Below are positions 34,271 through 44,325 of a DNA stretch of 64,000 nucleotides, one piece after another. The position numbers and the translations under genes are program-made. The notes beneath the pieces were generated by a model. The model made no database searches. It was not told the origin of the DNA and saw only the letters and a list, made by a program, of their open reading frames with translations. The DNA is from Hippopus hippopus. Its lineage: Eukaryota; Mollusca; Bivalvia; Cardiida; Cardiidae. The first letter of the stretch is position 1; the number at the start of each line of letters is the position of its first letter. The stretch lies in assembly GCA_946811185.2 (NCBI GenBank), contig OX328102.1, positions 46,291,619 through 46,355,618 of the forward strand, in the 5' to 3' direction.

Positions 34271-34639
34271 GTTGATTGGATTTTTCATGGACAGTATCAG
34301 AAATTTCTATTTTGTTTGATAAATCATCGAAATATTGATTTCAAAGTCAGCAAAATGGCCGTCTTTGACTGAAAAATATGTTGCAAAGCTAAAAATAGAT
34401 TGTGTATTCAAGTCCGTGCCACCAAGTATCCAACAAAGAAATTAACTCTTGTATACTGTCGTATTTGTCCGTGATTTTTCTCTCTATTATTTTCGAAAAT
34501 TGATTCAAATGAACACCGAGTGCAATTAACGCCCTTTGGGCGTTATTTGCCATGTAATAAGGCAATTGCATTTTATATCTCGATGAAAACACAAAAATAT
34601 GCACTCAACCCTTAATTAAATGATAAATGCGGACACTGA

Positions 34640-36255
34640 ATCTTTGTATCAAATGAAGTTGATCACTTAAATGTATTAATTTTTGCAGATGATGTTTCTA
34701 GTCCACCTACAAAGATAGATAAACCTTATTGAACGATTTAATAATGATGTCGGCTTAGGTATTAATATTGCTAAAACAAAAATAATTGTATTCAGAAATG
34801 GCGGGAATTTAAAAAGAACTGAAAGATGGTTGTATGATAACAGAGAGATCGAAGTGACTTCATGTTATAAGTATTTTGGTGTTTATTTTACAAGTTCACT
34901 TTCTTTGTCTAAAACCCACTATTTGTTATATTTACAAGCCACAAAAGCAACGCCCCACATACTGAAATTACGTAAAAAGTTGGGACTAATTGAAATCAAG
35001 GATTTGTTCAAAATATTCGATGCTACCGTGAAACCTATATTGTGTTACGGATCAAATATCTTAGGGTATTATAACGTTTAAAGGATTGAAAAGGTTCAAA
35101 TTCCATTTTGCAAAAATATCTGCCTTTTCCTTATAATATGTGTGATATTTTAGATTTGGGAGAATGTGGTAGATTACCACTATGTATTACTTATAATTAT
35201 ACCAAATTGTATCAAATATTGGATTAATATCATTTGTATGGATAATTCACGTTATTCGAAACAGTGTTATTACATGCTACATCAGTTAGATGAGTCTGGT
35301 CGAAATACTTGGGCGAGTAAAATAAAAGAATTATTATTTGATAATGGATTTGGATATGTTTGGATAAGTCACGACGTAGGAAATGATAGAGAGTTTTTAA
35401 GAATATTCACACAAAGGACAAAAGCTTGTTATACGCAAGAAAAGGTATTCTTCTGTCAACGAATCATCTAAAGCTTTTAATTATCAGCATTTTAAATTTT
35501 TACTGAATCCTAAATTCTACTTTAACACAGATTTGAACGATGTATTAAAAATGGCACTGTCAAAATTGTATTGTTCATCGCACGATTTAATGATAGAAAA
35601 AGTTAGACATTTATCTATTGACAGAAATTTTAGATCTGGTAAAACTTGTGAACAGTGAAATGTGAATGTAATTGTGAACGAGTTTTATTTCTTTTTTTTT
35701 TTTTTTTTTTTGAACTAAAAGTTACTAGTTTCTGAGAAAAGTATATTTTGAAAAAACACTTTTAGAGAGTGATAAGAAATCTACCATCTATAATGTTACA
35801 AAATAATAAATCTTTACAAATCAGAAAGGAAATATTAAAGGAACTAAGTTAGTACGACATAAACCAGTTTCTATATAATATTACAAGGGTTAATAATTGT
35901 ATTAGTATGTATGATTAACCTTTATCATACTATTCCGAGTTTTAACGACCCTTGGGGAGAAGCCTTTCAAAGCCATTGTGGGAAAGGAGAAAATACAGGT
36001 AGCCAACACTTTTTCCTTTCCTCAAAATGTTTTCTATCATATTTAAAGATAAGATCAATCATTAGAGTCACGTTTAAGTTGTCGTCTGCAAACGCTTTCA
36101 ATTTAGTGAAGTCTACTTTTTTGTCGTTTGGTAGAGTTAACACGTGTACGTCTATATGTTTTCGCTCTGTACATTATGATGATAATGTTGTATGGTGTTG
36201 TATTATGGGCCGGAGGCCTAAATACTGAAATAAATTGTCTGTTCTGTTCTAAATT
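34640..36255 (+). pseudogene. Decayed LINE L3, reverse transcriptase to 3' end
   Basis: LNVLIFADDVSS near 34668-34700 is the catalytic FADD box. Frames at 34830-35081 (YKYFGVYFTSSLSLS ... KPILCYGSNILGY) and 35166-35471 (HQLDESGRNTWASKIKELL) are the post-polymerase part, followed by LSKLYCSSHDLMIEKVRHLS and a broken cysteine knuckle near 35647. The 3' UTR carries MITE-B (35915-36140) and ends GGGCCGGAGGCC, CTGAAATAAATTGTC and a TCTGT tail near 36255. Frameshifts and stops are many. It is truncated at the 5' end and lies on the same strand as the lectin gene. Confidence 0.85.
35915..36140 (-). mobile_element. MITE-B copy inside the 3' UTR of LINE L3
   Basis: Ends TTAACCTTTATCATAC and GTCGTTTGGTAGAGTTAA, with a shortened central palindrome around CAGGTAGCC. 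Confidence 0.85.
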
Positions 36256-36446
36256 GCTAATCTAAATAGTTTAGCCAATTTTAAGTTGTTTTTGTTCTAA
36301 GTGTAGAATAAATAGACGTTACCGAATTACCGGGAGTTACCGGGTGCATCACAACCATCTCATTTACTAAATGCCGAAATTGTACCTTTTTACTGAATGT
36401 TACTATCCATTTTTTACGCTTGCAGACAGAAATATAATTGAGCAAT

Positions 36447-36677
36447 ACTCTGACAGAAGGGGGCTTAATGCATCTCCATAAGGCATCATTCCAAACAAGA
36501 CATCACATGATTAGGGATCAACAAAATTCATCATGTCCAACGACTGACTTTTTCATAGGGTGGATTGATCCATTGACATTTAGAAAATTGACCGATAGCG
36601 AAAAGTTTCAGCCATGGTCAGCCTGTGCAGATTGATCAGACAAGGACTGATTTATATACTTCTATTTTCTTTTGCAG
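36447..36677 (+). mobile_element. MITE-A that runs up to the splice acceptor of lectin exon 3
   Basis: Starts ATACTCTGACAGAAGGGGGC, has CATGATTAGGGATCA, GAAAATTGACCGATAGCGAA and GTCAGCCTGTGCAG, then TATACTTCTATTTTCTTTTG and CAG at the exon border. Other copies read GATACTTTTTGCAG at this point and go on for about 40 bases; this copy has no such end. Confidence 0.75.
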
Positions 36678-36774
36678 AAAAAATGTCGATCACAACAGGC
36701 GGAATTGGTTCACATCGAGTCTGAGACCGAAAATGAGTTTGTAGGAGAGATGATGGAGGAAGAAGAAAATGAGA
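36678..36774 (+). CDS. C-type lectin gene, exon 3: middle of the lectin domain
   Basis: Follows TTTTCTTTTGCAG and continues exon 2 in phase 0. It translates to KKCRSQQAELVHIESETENE plus FVGEMMEEEENE, the C....AELVHIES..E..F run that is the helix-2 core of C-type lectin domains; KKC supplies the first canonical cysteine. Two donors are possible: A|GTAAAG at 36775 and AAA|GTATCA at 36781. Only the first gives phase 1, which exon 4 needs (N then FRIYIG). A glutamate run (EEEENE) at the end makes an acidic loop. Confidence 0.88.
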
Positions 36775-36799
36775 GTAAAGTATCAATTTCTTCAATTCT

Positions 36800-37080
36800 T
36801 TTAGAGCCGAATCCGAAAGACAAATAGCTCACGTACAGGACCTGAAGCAACGGGGGGCTACTGTTTCGAATTCCCAGCTCGCCCGATTTCTTTCCGATGA
36901 TTTATGATGGTTATAGCGGCAGAATTAATTTTTCTGTCACCGCTGATCATTTTTTTCGACATGAGTTTAGTGGTAAGGCAGTCAGTGGCTGTCGGCAAAT
37001 ATCTTGCGAAGAAAAAGAAACTCCAGGAAAACATGAATAGGTGCACTGGCTGCTGCTACATACCAGGTGGGGCTCGACAG
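36800..37080 (+). mobile_element. tRNA-headed SINE in intron 3
   Basis: ATAGCTCACGTACAGG (A-box-like), CTGTTTCGAATTCCCAGCTC (B-box-like), TTTCTGTCACCGCTG, GGCAGTCAGTGGCTG, AACTCCAGGAAAACATG and GGTGCACTGGCTGC. A poly-T run at 37107-37128 follows. Confidence 0.65.
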
Positions 37081-37168
37081 TCTGCCCAGGCCTTCCTGTG
37101 TTGAATTTTTTTTTTTTTTTTTTTTTTAATGTCAAAGGGCTTTTCTACCTCATGAGTTGATTTAAATT

Positions 37169-37425
37169 GCCTGCAAAAGCGCACTGCATCCAGCGTAGCA
37201 GTCTGAGCATGATATACATGTAACACTCTCGATTTGAAGTGCGTAATGATTTTGAACCCCTGGTTACGCCCCTGAAACATACATGTATTCTAATTTACAC
37301 TGCCTGCAAAAGCGCACTGCATCAAGCATAGCAGTCTGAGGATGATATACATGTAACACTCTCGATTTGAATTGCGTAATGATTTTGAACCCCTGGTTAC
37401 GCCCCTGAAACATATTCTAATATGA
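37169..37425 (+). repeat. Two tandem copies of a 133-bp unit in intron 3
   Basis: GCCTGCAAAAGCGCACTGCA starts at 37169 and again at 37302. Both units hold CATGTAACACTCTCGATTTG and GGTTACGCCCCTGAAACATA. A single degraded unit precedes the damaged exon copy near 53.7 kb. Confidence 0.9.
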
Positions 37426-37488
37426 ATTTAATGTAAGATGCCTCCGCTTGTTACCGCTGCATTATTGTTATTTCTCTTCCAAACCTAG

Positions 37489-37715
37489 ATTTCAGGATTT
37501 ATATCGGGGCGACGGACCGGGCCAGTGAAGGAGATTGGAGATGGGAAGACGACAATTCCACGCTCACATACCACAATTGGCGGAATAAGTCGGCACACAT
37601 GCCACTGGAGAAGGATTGTCTGGGCATGGTCAAGGACGAGATAGGAGATTTTGAATGGCTGAACGTGTATTGTGATGTAAACAGAAAATTTGTTTGTAAA
37701 AAGAAAAACGTGTAA
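37489..37715 (+). CDS. C-type lectin gene, exon 4: end of the lectin domain and stop
   Basis: Acceptor TTTCTCTTCCAAACCTAG, then AT joins the last base of exon 3. Translation contains FRIYIGATDRASEGDWRWED, DNSTLTYHNW, KDCLGMV, EWLNVYC and RKFVCKKKNV then TAA. IGATD..EG.W.W is the hallmark core of the fold, and DC, YC and VC are the remaining three canonical cysteines. Where sugar-binding lectins have EPN or QPD after YHNW there is RNKS, and WND is replaced by WLN, so calcium site 2 seems to be missing. The protein ends ten residues after the last YC-VC loop, normal for a terminal lectin domain. A damaged duplicate is at 53854. Confidence 0.9.
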
Positions 37716-37725
37716 AGAGGTTCCA

Positions 37726-37731
37726 TTAAAT
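37726..37731 (+). promoter_or_regulatory. Candidate polyadenylation signal ATTAAA of the lectin gene
   Basis: ATTAAA lies 10 bases after the stop codon; the T/A-rich sequence downstream would allow cleavage. The copy near 54.08 kb has ATTGAG here, so it has lost the signal. Confidence 0.35.
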
Positions 37732-37789
37732 ATTGAAATTGTTATAATTTATCTACAAAATTAAATTCAATACTTAATAAGAAAAAAAA

Positions 37790-38090
37790 AATTAACCCTT
37801 TACCAAATAAGCCCACGTAATTTAGATTACGTCATATATAAGAAATAAATATTTGAAACCTCAAAGGAACTTAATCAAAGCACTGAAAGCACTGATGGCT
37901 AGGGGCAAGAGGAAAGTACATTATATGTGTAGAGCGATTTGTATTCAACCATAAACTGTCCATTTAAAAAAATTTGAAAAAAAAATGTGTACTTCTCCTT
38001 TTTTATGCACATCCAAACGCATAGAAGTAGTGAGTGAATGCATCCACATGCTGCATCCAAGCGAAAATTAAATTGATTGATTAATTAAAT
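37790..38090. other. No gene seen downstream of the lectin gene
   Basis: AT-rich sequence; no motif recognised. Confidence 0.5.
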
Positions 38091-38094
38091 TGTG

Positions 38095-38315
38095 TTTCAT
38101 ACCGCTTTCAACATCATTTCAGTCATATCACGGCAGCAGCTCACATATTCATGTATTTTCTGGGTTTCACCAGTATTAGGCTATGGCTCTAAAGTGTCTT
38201 GCCGATGGATACTCCCACGAAAAACCCAGTGGATCAAGTGAGGCTCGAACCAAGGGCCTCCAGGTCACTAGTCCTACACTTTTCCACCGAACCACAAAGG
38301 ATCCATCGAAAATTA
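38095..38315 (-). mobile_element. tRNA-derived SINE, minus strand
   Basis: The minus strand reads GTGGTTCGGTGGAAAAGTGT (A-box side), CCTTGGTTCGAGCCTCACTT (B box), then GTGGGAGTATCCATCGG and a tail near GTTGAAAGCGGTATGAAACA. Confidence 0.7.
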
Positions 38316-38514
38316 AAACCAGAACTACACATACGTGTACCGTTCTTAAAAATGAGGAATTGACAAACAAAACTAACTTTGTAGGTTTGAAAGACTTCTC
38401 ATGTGAAGCAGAAAACACAATTCTGTCTTGTTGAAAAAATAAAACTGGTTTCACACCACATTAGTTTTGTGTATCACTATTTATGTTTGGTATATGAAAG
38501 GTTTTTTTTTTATG

Positions 38515-38546
38515 CTGCTTCTTCTTCTTCTTCTTCTTCTTCTTCC
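38515..38546. repeat. (CTT)n microsatellite
   Basis: About nine CTT units after a poly-T run. Confidence 0.95.
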
Positions 38547-38659
38547 ATCTTTTGCAAAAGAAGAAAAAGATTAGAGCACTGCATGTCGATGCCAAAGCTC
38601 GGCTGCAGCTGCTTTTAGTGAAAATTGTAAGTCGAAAATCTGGGCATTGCTGTGTCAAA

Positions 38660-38990
38660 AATATTTAGAAGGTTACCTGTCCCTGTTGTATGGATTCCCC
38701 TTATGATACTTAACAACTAGCTTAAGTTTGAAGTAGACATAATAGCAAGTACTCCAAGTTTGTAGTAAATTTCTTCAGTAATGACAGAGATATTATAAGA
38801 TGTCAAAGTTTTTGAAGATTCAAAGCCAAAAGGGGGCATTTATAACTGTTTCAAAAATGGATACCTGCCCCTGTTGTATAGGTTCCGAGTTTGAAGTATC
38901 ATTATTTAATGAAAGAGATATTATATAATATCGTAGTTTTTGCACGACAACACAGACGACGCTAGGGCTATGTAAATGTCCCACTGTTTT
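38660..38990 (+). repeat. Two degraded units of a ~195-bp repeat with CGACGACGC-like end
   Basis: ACCTGTCCCTGTTGTATGGA near 38675 and ACCTGCCCCTGTTGTATAGG near 38862 start similar units, each with AAGTTTGAAGTA and GACAGAGATATTATA-type words; it ends ACACAGACGACGCTAGGGCT. Confidence 0.55.
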
Positions 38991-38999
38991 CCTGGCTGT

Positions 39000-41900
39000 A
39001 AATCTTAGTTATTCCATAGAATGAAAATTTGCACTTTGACTGTCATGGGTTTCTTTTTCAAACAATAGGCAATATGGATGAAAAAGGCAACACAATAGGG
39101 ATCAAAAAAGTGTGCAGGAGAAGCAGCTTTTCCTTTGACAAAATGGAATATATATATAATTTCTGAATTTCATTTATACAATTAAAGACATTTGCATTAT
39201 TAATTCTAGTGATTGAATACAAAAGTAGTAATTGCCATTGTGTTCTGACTCATTCTCACGAAACATGACCATTGGGCAAATAAAAATCCGAATTTTTTTA
39301 TGTTGTATTTTATTAATTTGCTTCATTTCGCCAGGTAGTTTCCATGTTTAAAGCCACGGAATTTTGAATTTCACCAGCCTTGAACTTATTTTTACGAAGT
39401 TTCACCTATGTTTATGTATATATATGCATTATCAACTCTGCATGATTTTAAGATTTACTATTGCATAGAATAGAAGCCGCTTTTCAAGCGTATTCAGCTT
39501 TGGACAAGTTGGAATGTTTTTGAAGTAATTTTGATAAAATTTCACGTTGATTGGTATATAACATGTGTATGTTACCAAGAAAAATATGCACTATGCTGGG
39601 CTTGAAAAATATATTTCCATGAAAATGATGCAGTAAATACTTAAAAACTATTTTATTCTTTTTCATAAAAATACGTCAAAGGTGAAATAATTTTCAAGAA
39701 TCCTATGCTTTCAAACGGTAAACATTTTTACTAGTTATAGCCAAAACTTTTTTGTCCTTGAATGAATATTTAAAATTATATTCGAACATTTACCACTGTC
39801 CCGTTTATTACTAGTGATTGTCCCGTCTATTACAGTGTCTATAAAAACTTAAATGAACGCTATTTTAACGCAATTTACCCGAATCTATGACGAAATCCAA
39901 TAGAGTTAACTACCAAAAACCATATCGACATACTGCAATGAAGAGTGAACGAGGAACATATTTGTTGACTTTAATCCTTTGTCCCGTTCATTACACTTAA
40001 AGTGTTAATGTTATGAACACATGTAAAAACGTTTCAATCGGTAACTTTTCAAAACGTCATCTTGAACTGTGAAAATTAAACCAAATTTCGTTGTTGGTTC
40101 AAGTACGATGATCATTGGATCCAATGACATCTTTTTTCTGCATCTCTTTATAATTTCCAGGCTTCACGTTTTTCCACTGCTGAAATATCATGTTTTCACC
40201 ACTGTCGGGCACCTTATAGTAAATCTTTGCAGTTAATCTGCGTTATCTTCGTACACTTCGATTATTATTGGCGAAGGAATATCGATCCTAGAGTACATGT
40301 AATGTGTTTTTGATTAAGAAAAAAAAACACTTAAATTCACTGTAGACGCTCCGCCTACCCCCGCAAACATCGACAAAGGTCTGATTTATTATCATCATTT
40401 CTTAGAAATACGACTAATATCAGGCAAAAATGGAAAAACTACATACTCGGTATCAATTTAAATGACCCGTGTTTGGCAAATGGGGGTTTCATGCATCTCC
40501 GTAATGTGTTAAATCAATTAAGTCATTATATAGTAATGGATCCATAAAATCCATTTTGTCAAATCATGAGGTAGAGTGAAACTTGACTCTGTAGAAAGTT
40601 TGCAAAAAGCAAACTGTTTCCACACTGGTCAGCCTGTGCCAACTGCGCAGACATGGGTTAATACTTTTTGCAGATGCAACAAACCCCTTTTCACAGAGCA
40701 TGGCTAAAATATAAATTACAGCAGAATAACATGCAATACGCAGTCAACGAGACCCTTTTAGAAAAAATACATCATAGTTGCCGAAACGTAACCTCAGAAT
40801 CATGAAGTTTACATCATAACCAGACACAACATTCGCTGAAATCAAAAGAATTTTAACAACCGAAATAGAATCAAAGGTAAATAATGTTGAATTACATGAT
40901 TTCGCTACATGACTTTGACATGATTGATGTCAAGGGCTCGTTTATTACGACTCGTTTATTTTTGTTCACAAGTATGAACCAGCTTTTTCGTTATATCTTG
41001 AAAAGGTCGAGTGTACTAGCCAATAGAATCGCTTTGCACATATCCCGTACGTCATTTCTGTTCTCGAATATGCGTTCATTTACATTTCAGAGTTAGATGC
41101 ACTTATTTTATTCTGAATCTTTGACAAGACTCGTTTATTACTACATAATTATTACGGTACGACTTAAATGATTCTACGTCTTTTTCCCATCTTACCGGAT
41201 GCAGTGTGTTGAAAAAATGGTAATAGTGTTAAAAACAAGTCTCTAAGGGAGTTATCTGTTATATCAAACGGAACAAAATCGGATTTTTCTACCAAATCTG
41301 GGGGACTTATTGAGATTGTCCCGTTTATTACAGCGAATTGGCGTCACAACTGAGTCTTGTCATCATTTTAGCGTTCCTTATATCATGTTACCTTTTATCA
41401 TGTTTATTTTTTTATTTTCTTAATGTAGCAAGGCTTCCATCAAAACTTTGCATAAAAAGGTTGTTTACCTCGAAATACTTGTTTTAATTGGTGGCACTAG
41501 CCTACATCAATAACGATTATTTCTTGGCGACATGACGATTTCAGTGACCAGGCTACACATAATGTGCATGGGTTTTGATTGGACGGCCTCATGAAGGGCA
41601 AGATACATCTGAATTTTGTCTTTGCATGTTATAGTTGGTGATTTCACTTACCATTATCCCTTGGAGGTCATGAATCTTTTTTATTTTTCATTAAAAATAT
41701 GGCGACATTGAATGGTCAAACAAATTGAGAATGAGTCTCTGTGACAATTTTCACTATTACTTGTACCTGAGGACGGGTTATAGTGGCTTTGAGATACATT
41801 TATAGGTTCTTCACATGTGTTTTTAACATAAAATTTGTATGGATAAAAGCAAGACTTTTCATCGAAAAATTATCAAAAGCCTAATATCATGATGGGTTTA

Positions 41901-42035
41901 GCAATTAACATACAAGAATTTGATTTATCATTTCGGTGTTATGTATTAAAACGTCTTTTCATGCACTGATTAAACAGGTTGTATCAGTATAAATTTATCA
42001 ACTGCTACAGCTCAAAATGAATATCAAGGACTTCT
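39000..42035. other. Gene-poor stretch with a recurring GTCCCGTTTATTACA word
   Basis: No exon seen. The word GTCCCGTTTATTAC or close variants occurs near 39797, 39820, 39978 and 41316, and CTCGTTTATTAC near 40937 and 41130, all on the + strand. One MITE-A copy is inside. Confidence 0.5.
40465..40712 (+). mobile_element. MITE-A copy
   Basis: Starts TTTGGCAAATGGGGGTTTCA and ends TTTTCACAGAGCATGGCTAA. It has AATGGATCCATAAAATCCAT and GATGCAACAAACCCC; the hairpin is partly lost. Confidence 0.85.
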
Positions 42036-42036
42036 T

Positions 42037-42258
42037 TTAACTCCTCACCAACGAAAAACAATGTAGACTTTTTTAAAATGAAACTATTTTCAGAATTTGA
42101 TCCTATTTAAACGATGTTATTTGCCTTTGAAATGGTAGGAAACGCTGTCAGAGAAAGGAGAGATTATGGTTACCTGCATTTCTCTTTTTCCTACAAAGTT
42201 TTTAAAAGGTTTCTTTCTAACGGCAGTAAAAAGTTTGGGTTATGTGGTAAAGGGTTAA
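42037..42258 (+). mobile_element. MITE-B copy at the start of copy C
   Basis: Ends TTAACTCCTCACCAACG and TATGTGGTAAAGGGTTAATT, with ATGGTTACCTGCAT at the centre. Confidence 0.8.
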
Positions 42259-43590
42259 TTAGATAAAAAGATCCAGAAGCAATATTCCTATTTCATTGTT
42301 ATTTTTTTTAATGTAAGACAGAGTAAATCCAAGATTAGACTATAAACATGGATAGACCGTTAGATTCCAAAACAGAACATGCTAACCGTTCCCAAAGGGG
42401 GCAGCCATCTTGAATTCTGCCCATGATAAGTAGGTCATCGGCATACAACAGATAGGTCAATATCTAGAACGGTAGTCATCGATCAGGAAAAAAAATGTCT
42501 GCATAGTGCAGAAACGCTAGAATACAATATTTTGATCTTGTCAAATAGACAAATTTTATGTACAATTACAAAATAAATTCTGCAAGATTTACACCACCTG
42601 AGAGCAACATTTCTTGTTCGTTAGCATACACGAACTAATCAGTCTAAGCCAAGGGTCCGGGACGCTGTCAAATTTTGCCAACCGTTATATAATCAATAGA
42701 CGGATCAAAATGTTAAACAGTAAAGTTAGATAACATAAACCTTGACCAAGAGATAAATCATACCTTTGACTCCTCCGAAATAAACATTATTGTGCTAAGT
42801 GGAAAAAGTATTTTCCTTCAAGATTGGGGTCCATTCCTTGTAGCCTTATGCCTTGCAAGTTCCTATTTTCTCTAACTTGAGTGTGTTCAGGCCTTCCCCT
42901 ATTCCACTGTCAAATAAATGAAGTGTTGATACAAGAGTTTACATGGTATCTTCAAGTCCGTTTCGGTGCAATCCTGTCCATTCTTGTCCGTTCTGGTCCA
43001 TTGCGGTATTTCCATGCACCAAGAAAACACCAGCTCCTCAACAACTGCCCTACTTGTACATGTATTAGAGCTGACAATGTTAACGGTTTTATCTGTTTAT
43101 ACACCATACATGGATACACACCATACATCGCTAACAAATCAAATGACAATTTTCACCACGCCCCATCAGAATACAATGGTGTGCACACAGCGACGACCCT
43201 GGTTTTGGTTGCATCATGTTCTGCGTAAGTATTCTGCGAAATCAACGGGATAATTTTTCGCTGTTTTAAGCGTTCTCATTTAAAATTCATCATGCAAACA
43301 AGCACCGTTGAAAACTTTTGCTTTGAAAATATTTAATTTGACACTTTCTTGATATATGTAGACACCGACCCACTCTTCCCATTCCCATATTACATCACAG
43401 ATAAATAACTTGTAAGGTGTAAGGCGGTTTTAAAGGGTGTGTCGTTTCAAGCCAATCAGAAACGGCAGTTGCAGTCCAGCAAAGCAGAGACAGCGAATAG
43501 CATGCATTTATACATAATGTTAAGAGTGATTGCAGCTTTCGTACAAAAGTCTGAAACGTGGTTACTAAGGCTAGCCGCCGTTGGCCCCTA
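42037..43590 (+). repeat. Duplicated segment, copy C
   Basis: From the MITE-B end onward it matches about 52440-53570 in the same orientation, with landmarks AAAGGGGGCAGCCATCTTGA, GGTCAATATCTAGAAC, GCGTTCTCATTTAAAATTCA and GATTGCAGCTTTCGTAC. A ~200-base part (about 42900-43100) is missing or rearranged in the other copy. The 115-codon frame here is not preserved there. Confidence 0.85.
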
Positions 43591-43689
43591 GCCTAAAACA
43601 ACAAGGCGTGTGCATATAATATGCTCTAAATTGAAATGATAAAAGCAGCGTTACCATTTTTATGCACACTGGTAGCTATGGCCTTTAGT

Positions 43690-44092
43690 ACCATTTTAAG
43701 ACTAGAAAAAATTTCCAGAATCTTGGAAAGAGTGAATCGTAATTCCTGTTCACAACAACGGTAGTAAACTAAATCCAAAAAACTACACAGACATTACTCT
43801 GAGCAGTTAAGTAAACTATTCTGTCACGTCCATTATAATAGAGTGTGATCTGAGCTGTAGAGCAGATCGTTTTTAAAGAAAGAACATGCGGGTCTTCGTA
43901 AAAATTATCAAACTTCGGACCACATTTTTGTGTTAAGAACCATCATCCACAAATATTCGTTAAACGCTCAGAATGGTGGTTTATTATTTGCTTGTTTTAT
44001 TGATCCAGGAAAAAAAGCTTTTGATACAGTATGTTATGAAGGTTTATTTCTGAAACTACAAAAATGCGGGATTCGTGGAAAAATATACAGGG
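43690..44092 (+). pseudogene. Decayed LINE L4, reverse transcriptase fragment
   Basis: Pieces read VIPVHNNGSKLNPKNYTDIT, then HIFVLRTIIHKYSLNAQNGG and LLFACFIDPGKKAFDTVCYE, the RT block with F.D..KAFD. The first catalytic Asp is present, the FADD region is absent. The fragment stops where the mariner-like end begins (44093). Confidence 0.82.
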
Positions 44093-44325
44093 TGGGCCAA
44101 TAAAATGTTACCATTTTTTGATCATACACAAGTATTTGAAATGAGAACTTATTCGAAAATTTTATGTACAGACTTGTCACAGAAGCATCAAATAATCATT
44201 CGATACCAAAGGTTTCCCACTTTGTCTCTTGTTTTCTACACAGTTCAATAATTGATGACATGTTCAATCCACGCCCCTCTTCTCTGTATTAGAGCTGCAA
44301 TACGCACATTGATGTTTGTGATGAC
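44093..44325 (-). pseudogene. Mariner/Tc1-superfamily element end with transposase C-terminus
   Basis: The + strand begins CAGGGTGGGCCAATAAAATG, a typical terminal repeat of this superfamily. The minus strand from about 44319 reads VITNINVRIAALIQRRGAWI then EHVINY and a stop, the C-terminal end of such transposases. Everything upstream of that is gone. Confidence 0.65.

Larger units (their letters stand above)
17745..36677 (+). other. Intron 2 of the lectin gene, 18.9 kb, repeat-filled
   Basis: Begins GTGAGT and ends CTTTTGCAG. Both borders are phase 0, so a missed symmetrical exon is possible, but the lectin domain is continuous without one. It contains most of the mobile elements listed between 18 and 36.6 kb. 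Confidence 0.75.
15729..37715 (+). other. Gene span: secreted C-type lectin with PAN-like and mucin-like regions, four coding exons
   Basis: Joining 15729-16035, 17545-17744, 36678-36774 and 37489-37715 gives 831 nt with one frame and a terminal TAA, 276 residues. Exon lengths 307, 200, 97 and 227 give junction phases 1, 0 and 1 that match at every border, and all introns start GT and end AG. Protein order is signal peptide, seven-cysteine region, Thr/Ser-rich linker, then a C-type lectin domain of about 125 residues with the four canonical cysteines. The family serves recognition of carbohydrates or other ligands outside the cell, often in bivalve immunity. I see no EPN or QPD triplet, so classical calcium-dependent sugar binding is doubtful. 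Untranslated exons and the promoter were not located. Confidence 0.85.

Noticed and set aside
36781..36786. Donor AAA|GTATCA for lectin exon 3
   Set aside because: It would give phase 0 and break the join to exon 4; A|GTAAAG at 36775 keeps the frame.
42881..43228. 115-codon + strand frame
   Set aside because: Lies in duplicated copy C but is not preserved in copy D; composition is not protein-like.
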